The position numbers were made by a program, and so were the translations under genes. 64,000 bases of DNA from Halorubrum salinum (GTDB taxonomy: Archaea; Halobacteriota; Halobacteria; Halobacteriales; Haloferacaceae), in contig NZ_JANHDO010000004.1 of the NCBI RefSeq assembly GCF_024494575.1, forward strand, positions 62,001-126,000, given 5' to 3'. This document shows positions 59,037 to 64,000 of this stretch, in pieces. The notes beneath the pieces were generated by a model. That model was not told the origin of the DNA, did not search any database, and saw nothing but the letters and a program-made list of their open reading frames with translations. How positions within the stretch are numbered: the stretch's first letter is position 1; the number at the start of each line of letters is the position of its first letter.

Positions 59037-61637
59037 GTGAGCGCGAGCCCGCCGAGCGAGACGGGAGACGCCGCCGACGGCTGTACCCTCTGTGACCTCC
59101 CGACCGAGGGCGTCGACGTCACAGACGACGAGGGGAACCGCTTCTGTTGTGCGGGCTGTCGGGACGTGTACGCGGCCCTCGGCGACGCCGACGTCGACGC
59201 CGACGACGTGCGCGAACGGCGGTCGGCGACCGCCTCCGAGTCCGGCGGTCCCGCGCGCGACGGCTCCGACGCCGAAAGCGACGCGTCGGCGGTTCCGGCC
59301 GACCACGAGGCGGCGTTCCTCGAAGTGGACGGGATGCACTGTGCGACCTGTGAGGCGTTCATCGAGACGGTCGCGACGGACACCGAGGGCGTGAGCGCCG
59401 CGAGCGCGAGCTACGTCACGGACACGGTTCGGATCGACCACGACCCCGACGCCGTCTCTACAGACGACCTCTCAGAGGCCGTGAGCGGGCTCGGATACAG
59501 CGCGTACGCCCGAGACGACGCCTTCGAGCGCCGCAGGGCCGACAACATGGCGACGGCGCGTCTGGCTGCCGGCGTGCTCGTCGGCATGGCGGTCATGCTC
59601 CAGTACATCGTCATCATCTACCCGACGTACTTCGCGTTCCCCTTCTACAACGAGCGGACGCTGGAGTACCTCAATCAGGCGATGTCCTCGACCTCCGGTA
59701 CCTACTTTTTCATCGTCATCGCGGTGTTGACGACGGTCGTGCTGTTCGTGACGGGCAAGCCGATCCTCAGGGGGGCGTACGTCAGCGCCAAGACGCGGTC
59801 GCCGAACATGGATCTCCTCGTCGCGCTCGCGGCCGTCAGCGCGTACGTCTACAGCACGCTCGCCGTGATCTTCGTCGAGTCTCCCTCCGTCTACTACGAC
59901 GTGACCGTCGCGATCATCGTGATCGTCACGGTCGGGAACCGCTACGAGGACGCGATCAAGTCGCGCGCGACGGAACTGCTCTCCGATCTCACCGCCGTGC
60001 AGGTCGACTCGGCGCGCCGGGTCGCGCGGGCGGGAGCCGACGGCGAAGACGGAGGGACCGAGGAGGTCGCCATCGACGCCCTCGCCCCCGACGACCGAGT
60101 GCTCGTGCGCGCCGGCGAGCGGGTTCCGGTCGACGGCGAGGTCGTCGACGGCGACGCCGCGGTCGACGAGTCGGTGGTCACCGGGGAGTCGATGCCCGTC
60201 CGGAAGACGCCCGGTGACGCGGTGGTCGGCGGGTCGGTCGTCGCCGACGGCTCCGTGACGGTCGCGGTCGGCCCGGACGCGAGTTCCAGCCTCGACCGCG
60301 TCTCGGAGCTGGTCTGGGACCTCCAGAGCGGGAACCACGGGGTCCAGAAGCTCGCGGACCGGCTCGCGACCATCTTCGTCCCCGCGGTACTCACGATCGC
60401 CGTCGTCGCCGCCGCGGTCAACCTCGCGCTCGGCAACGGCGTGACGCGGGCGATGCTCGTCGGGCTCACGGTGCTCATCGTCTCGTGCCCGTGCGCGCTC
60501 GGGCTCGCGACGCCGCTCGCTGTGGCCGCGGGGATCCGCGACGCCTTGGAGCGGAACATCGTGATCTTCGACGACACCGTCTTCGAGCGGGTCCGCGACG
60601 CCGACACCGTCGTCTTCGACAAGACGGGGACGCTGACGACGGGCGAGATGCGCGTGGTCGCACGCGAGATCGACGACGGTCTGCTCCGGCTCGCGGCCGC
60701 GCTCGAAGAGCGGTCTTCACACCCGGTCGGACAGGCGATCGCGGCGGCTCGGTCGGGCGGCGGCTCCGGAGACGTCGCCGAAACGGCGGGGTCCGGCGAC
60801 GGCGACGCGACCCCCGCGGTCGCGGACGGCGGGGCGGCGGCGGACGACCGGGCGGAGAGCGACAAGTCGCCTGTCGGCGGCTCGCCGTCGCCCGCAGTCA
60901 CCGACTTCGAGAGCCACGCCCGCGGCGTCTCCGGAACCGTCGACGGGACGCCGGTCGTCGTCGGCCACCCCGACCTCTTCGACGAGCGCGGGTGGACGGT
61001 GCCCGACCGGATTCGGGAGGCGGTCGCCGACGCCCGCGACGTTGGACGCGTCCCGGTCGCGGTCGGTCGCGACGGCGCGGCCGAGGGCGTGATCGTCGTC
61101 GGCGACGAGCTTCGCGAGGGGTGGGAGGAGACGGTGACCGCGCTCGACGGCCGCGGCGTCGACGTGGTCGTCCTCACGGGCGACGACGAGCGCGCGGCCA
61201 CGGTGTTCAGCGAACACGACGCGGTCTCCTCGGTGTTCGCGGGCGTTCCGCCCGAGGGGAAAGCCGAGACCGTCGAGCGGCTGAAGGCCAACGGCCTCAC
61301 CGTGATGGTCGGAGACGGGACCAACGACGCGCCCGCGCTGGCCGCGGCCGACCTCGGCATCGCGCTCGGGGGCGGCACGGCGATGGCGGCCGACGCCGCC
61401 GACGTCGCGATCGTCGACGACGATCTCGGCTCCGTGGCGACCGTCTTCGAACTCGCGCGCGCGGCCGGTCGGCGGGTGAAGGGGAACATCGGCTGGGCGT
61501 TCCTGTACAACGCGGTCGCCATCCCGCTCGCGGCGCTCGGGCTGCTCAACCCCCTCTTCGCCGCGGTCGCGATGGGGCTGTCGAGCCTGCTCGTCGTGAC
61601 GAACTCCTCGCGGGCGCTGCTGTCCGACGAGGCCTGA
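59037..61637 (+). CDS. Copper-translocating P-type ATPase, CcoI/CopA type
   Basis: An 866-residue P1B ATPase. N-terminal CTLC and CCAGC (16-41) form a TRASH-like metal site, then an HMA domain with MHCATCE (Cys102, Cys105). The actuator has TGES, the membrane metal site is CPC (484-486), the phosphorylated aspartate is Asp528 in FDKTGTLTTGE, and GDGTND is at 759-764. The double N-terminal domain and the SafE neighbour suggest copper delivery for oxidase or halocyanin assembly rather than simple efflux. A Gly/Asp-rich insert lies near residue 580. Confidence 0.93.
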   Translation: MSASPPSETGDAADGCTLCDLPTEGVDVTDDEGNRFCCAGCRDVYAALGDADVDADDVRERRSATASESGGPARDGSDAESDASAVPADHEAAFLEVDGMHCATCEAFIETVATDTEGVSAASASYVTDTVRIDHDPDAVSTDDLSEAVSGLGYSAYARDDAFERRRADNMATARLAAGVLVGMAVMLQYIVIIYPTYFAFPFYNERTLEYLNQAMSSTSGTYFFIVIAVLTTVVLFVTGKPILRGAYVSAKTRSPNMDLLVALAAVSAYVYSTLAVIFVESPSVYYDVTVAIIVIVTVGNRYEDAIKSRATELLSDLTAVQVDSARRVARAGADGEDGGTEEVAIDALAPDDRVLVRAGERVPVDGEVVDGDAAVDESVVTGESMPVRKTPGDAVVGGSVVADGSVTVAVGPDASSSLDRVSELVWDLQSGNHGVQKLADRLATIFVPAVLTIAVVAAAVNLALGNGVTRAMLVGLTVLIVSCPCALGLATPLAVAAGIRDALERNIVIFDDTVFERVRDADTVVFDKTGTLTTGEMRVVAREIDDGLLRLAAALEERSSHPVGQAIAAARSGGGSGDVAETAGSGDGDATPAVADGGAAADDRAESDKSPVGGSPSPAVTDFESHARGVSGTVDGTPVVVGHPDLFDERGWTVPDRIREAVADARDVGRVPVAVGRDGAAEGVIVVGDELREGWEETVTALDGRGVDVVVLTGDDERAATVFSEHDAVSSVFAGVPPEGKAETVERLKANGLTVMVGDGTNDAPALAAADLGIALGGGTAMAADAADVAIVDDDLGSVATVFELARAAGRRVKGNIGWAFLYNAVAIPLAALGLLNPLFAAVAMGLSSLLVVTNSSRALLSDEA

Positions 61638-61774
61638 CGGCGCGCGGAGGCCGTCGCGGCGCGGGCGACGGCGGCTCGCCGACCACGCGTGCGCCCGCCG
61701 GACTCGCGGCCGAGTCCCGGTCGCACCCGCCCGTACCGCAAGCGATTTTCGGCTCACGCGAGTACACGTGCCCG

Positions 61775-62608
61775 ATGACAGACCAACAGCAACAGCCCGC
61801 GGCACCGCTCCGGAACGGGATGCCGGTACTCGGCATCGGTACGTGGCAGAACGAGGACCCCGCGCAGTGTACCGACTCGGTGGCGACCGCACTGGAGATG
61901 GGATACCGCCACGTCGACACCGCGCAGGCGTACGGCAACGAGGCGGCCGTCGGCGAGGGGATCGCGACCGCAGACGTCGACCGCGAGGACGTCTTCCTCG
62001 CCACGAAGGTCTGGATCGACCAGCTCGCGCCAGAGGACGTCGCCGCCTCGACGCGCGAGAGCCTCCAGAAGCTCGCGGTCGACACGGTCGACCTCCTGTA
62101 CGTCCACTGGCCGGCCGGCGCGTACGACCCCGAGGAGACGCTGTCCGCGTTCGCCGAGCTTCGCGACGACGGCCTGATCGACCGGATCGGCGTCTCGAAC
62201 TTCGAGCCCGAACACCTCGACACCGCGGCCGACGTGCTCGGCGAGGCCCCGTTCGCGAACCAGGTCGAGATGCACCCGCTCCTCCAGCAGGAGGAACTCC
62301 GCGAGTACGCGGACGACGGCGACGTCGAACTCGTCGCGTACTCGCCGCTGGCCCGCGGCGCGGTCTTCGAGAATCCGACGCTCACGGAGATCGCCGAGGA
62401 CCACGGCGTCAGCGCGGCACAGGTCAGCCTCGCGTGGCTCCGCGAGAAGGGCGTGACCGCGATCCCCAAGGCGACGAGCGAGGCCCACATCCGCGACAAC
62501 TTCGCGAGCCTCGACGTCGACCTCACTGACGAGGACGTCGCCGCGATCGACGCGATCGAAGAGCGTGACCGTCGCGTCGACCCCGACTTCGGTCCCGACT
62601 GGGAGTAA
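61775..62608 (+). CDS. Aldo/keto reductase
   Basis: A 277-residue TIM-barrel NADPH oxidoreductase. The tetrad is Asp48, Tyr53 (HVDTAQAYGNE), Lys78 (ATKVW) and His111 (LLYVHWP). GVSNFEPEHL (about 144-153) and IPKATSEAHIRDNF (about 230-243, cofactor phosphate site) are also present. It most resembles 2,5-diketo-gluconate or methylglyoxal reductases, but the substrate is unknown. The ATG at 61775 begins just before homology. Confidence 0.92.
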   Translation: MTDQQQQPAAPLRNGMPVLGIGTWQNEDPAQCTDSVATALEMGYRHVDTAQAYGNEAAVGEGIATADVDREDVFLATKVWIDQLAPEDVAASTRESLQKLAVDTVDLLYVHWPAGAYDPEETLSAFAELRDDGLIDRIGVSNFEPEHLDTAADVLGEAPFANQVEMHPLLQQEELREYADDGDVELVAYSPLARGAVFENPTLTEIAEDHGVSAAQVSLAWLREKGVTAIPKATSEAHIRDNFASLDVDLTDEDVAAIDAIEERDRRVDPDFGPDWE

Positions 62609-62672
62609 ACCCGATCCACGCGAGCGACGGCGGACTGTCGCTCGCCGGGCACCGAGCAACACGCCGCCGCGC

Positions 62673-64000
62673 CTACACGTGCTCGCCGAGGAACTCCACT
62701 ATCGCGCGGTACGCCTCGACCCGGTTCTCCAGCTTCGAGAAGCCGTGGCCCTCGTCGTCGAAGACCAGCTTTCGGACGGGGACGCCCTGCTCACCGGCCC
62801 GCTCTGCTATCTGTTCGGCCTCGTCGACGGGCACTCGCGGGTCGTTCGCGCCGTGGAGAACGAAGAGCGGCGACTGGATTCGGTCGATCCTGTTGACCGG
62901 CGAGATCGACTCCAAGAACTCGCGGTCGTCCGCGAGCGAGCCGTACTCGGCCTCGCGAAGCTCGCGCCGCCAGTCGCCGGTGTTTTCGAGGAACGTCACG
63001 AAGTTCGCGATGCCGACGACGTCGACGCCGGCGGCCCACAGGTCCGGGTACTCGGTGAGCGCCGCGAGCACCATGAACCCGCCGTAGGAGCCGCCCATCG
63101 CGACGACGCGGTCGGGGTCGATCTCGGGGTGGTCGTGGAGCCACTCGACGCCGGCGCGGAGGTCTTTCACCGAGTCCATCCGCTTTCTCACGTCGTCTAG
63201 GGCCGCATACGCCTTCCCGTAGCCGGACGATCCGCGGACGTTGGGTTCGAAGACGGCGTACCCGCTGTTCAGCAGGTACTGCGTGACCGACGAAAACGAG
63301 GGGCGACGCTGGGACTCCGGCCCGCCGTGGACGTCGACGACGACGGGGTAGCCGGCCTCCGGCGGCTCCGTCTCCGGCACCGAGAGGTACGCCGGTATCT
63401 CCCGCTCATCGAAGGTGGGATACCGGACCAGTTCGCGCTCGACGAACGTCTCCGGCGGGATACCCGCCGTCGCGGCCGCGGTCCACCGCTCCGTCTCCCC
63501 CGTCGTCGTCTCGACCACGTGAACGTTCGCGTTGTGCGTGCTCCCGGTCGCGGTGACCGCGAACCGGTCGCCGTCCGGGCCGAAGCTCACGCCGCCGGCG
63601 ACGCCGTCCGGGAGGTCCGGCGCGGGCAGTTCGTCGATCCGATCGGACGCGACCAGCTCGCCGACGGTAAGCTCCGTGTAGCCGTCGACGTTGCGCGAGT
63701 AGACTAGCCGTCGGGATTCCTCGTGAAGCGCGACGCCGTCGACGTTCCACTCGCCGCCGGAGACGACGACGGTGAACTCGCCGGTCGCGAGGTCGAGCCG
63801 TTCCAAGCGGAGCGTGTCGCTGTCGCGGTCAGTGACCAGATAGATCGCGTCGCCGTCCGGTCCCCACTGGGGGCTGCCGTAGCGGACGTCGCCGTCGTGC
63901 GGCGTGTGGTGTGTCAGTTCACCGCTCTCGACGTCGAGGGTATACAGGTCGTGGTCGAAGGAGGCGTGCGCCTCGTGGACGACGAGGCGGTCGTCGCTCG
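62673..64000 (-). CDS. S9 family serine peptidase, 5' end outside the window
   Basis: The frame is open from the stop at 62673 to the window edge (over 440 residues). The visible upstream part is a beta-propeller (for example GDVRYGSPQWGPDGDAIYLV near the edge). The alpha/beta-hydrolase domain has catalytic Ser in GGSYGGFMVLA, Asp in LHGANDPRVPVDE and His in DEGHGFSKLEN. The family cleaves dipeptides or acylated peptides. A TTG at 63806 is not the true start because the propeller continues upstream of it. Confidence 0.9.
   Translation of the reverse strand, partial: SDDRLVVHEAHASFDHDLYTLDVESGELTHHTPHDGDVRYGSPQWGPDGDAIYLVTDRDSDTLRLERLDLATGEFTVVVSGGEWNVDGVALHEESRRLVYSRNVDGYTELTVGELVASDRIDELPAPDLPDGVAGGVSFGPDGDRFAVTATGSTHNANVHVVETTTGETERWTAAATAGIPPETFVERELVRYPTFDEREIPAYLSVPETEPPEAGYPVVVDVHGGPESQRRPSFSSVTQYLLNSGYAVFEPNVRGSSGYGKAYAALDDVRKRMDSVKDLRAGVEWLHDHPEIDPDRVVAMGGSYGGFMVLAALTEYPDLWAAGVDVVGIANFVTFLENTGDWRRELREAEYGSLADDREFLESISPVNRIDRIQSPLFVLHGANDPRVPVDEAEQIAERAGEQGVPVRKLVFDDEGHGFSKLENRVEAYRAIVEFLGEHV

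Noticed and set aside
63406-63806. TTG at 63806 as the start of the S9 peptidase
   Set aside because: The frame continues upstream to the window edge with clear beta-propeller sequence, so the true start lies outside.

Overview
This window is a stretch of haloarchaeal (class Halobacteria) core chromosome. The base composition is very GC-rich and the proteins are strongly acidic. Many genes begin at an ATG or GTG lying 25-30 nt after a TTTATA/TTTAAG-type TATA box, which is the leaderless arrangement typical of haloarchaea. The gene content agrees: archaeal ribosomal proteins L39e, L31e, L37Ae and LX, aIF6 and aIF2-beta, Rpo12, a HalX response regulator, halorhodopsin, halocyanin, squalene synthase and several Halobacteria-only DUF families. 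The best guess from general resemblance is a Halorubrum-like member of the Haloferacales; the sequence alone does not prove the genus. Layout: 1-3145 carries the start of a RAD55-like ATPase, a MinD/ParA ATPase, a YlbF-type protein, a small zinc finger, an SBDS homologue and a YbaK-type deacylase. 3171-6320 is a zinc uptake operon (znuA-znuC-znuB) behind a palindrome-flanked promoter. 6372-13197 holds small housekeeping genes, an ArsR-type regulator with membrane tail, a TraB-family/site-2-protease pair and purM. 13242-18163 has a bactofilin-like protein, several small haloarchaeal families, a LEA14/WHy lipid-side protein, an intron-containing tRNA-Trp and a DUF5794 membrane protein. 18164-25269 has a possible small RNA, guaB, a HalX regulator, a Hel308-like helicase, squalene synthase and an acyl-CoA dehydrogenase. 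25318-31983 has a bacterial-PH-domain pair, DUF2071, a cation diffusion facilitator, a pilin-like surface protein and an HD hydrolase. 32089-38332 joins a YhbY RNA-binding protein, MscS, TrkA, two divergent TrkH proteins and a Usp, which reads as an osmotic and potassium homeostasis region. 38382-43616 holds coenzyme A synthesis, pyruvate kinase, NfeD and an M20 peptidase. 43794-46782 is the conserved archaeal cluster rpl39e-rpl31e-eif6-rplX-pfdA-ftsY. 46783-50806 has an AMP-forming acyl-CoA ligase, initiator tRNA-Met with a duplicated 3' end, aIF2-beta and thi4. 50943-52490 is the cluster rpl37ae-rpo12-pcc1-pfdB-DUF3194. 52623-56518 has small zinc proteins, a Usp, guaAa, truD and pth2. 56634-61637 combines halorhodopsin with a halocyanin-SafE-copper-ATPase module, and 61775-64000 ends with an aldo/keto reductase and a truncated S9 peptidase. 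No CRISPR array, insertion sequence, rRNA or provirus is visible. The most notable signals are a perfect match to the Bat upstream activating sequence in front of halorhodopsin, a 28-bp duplication of the initiator tRNA 3' end that looks like a scar of an integrated element, a ribosomal protein L37Ae without zinc cysteines, a Hel308-like helicase that lacks the last domain, and a leaderless 12-codon reading frame coupled to the PH-domain operon.
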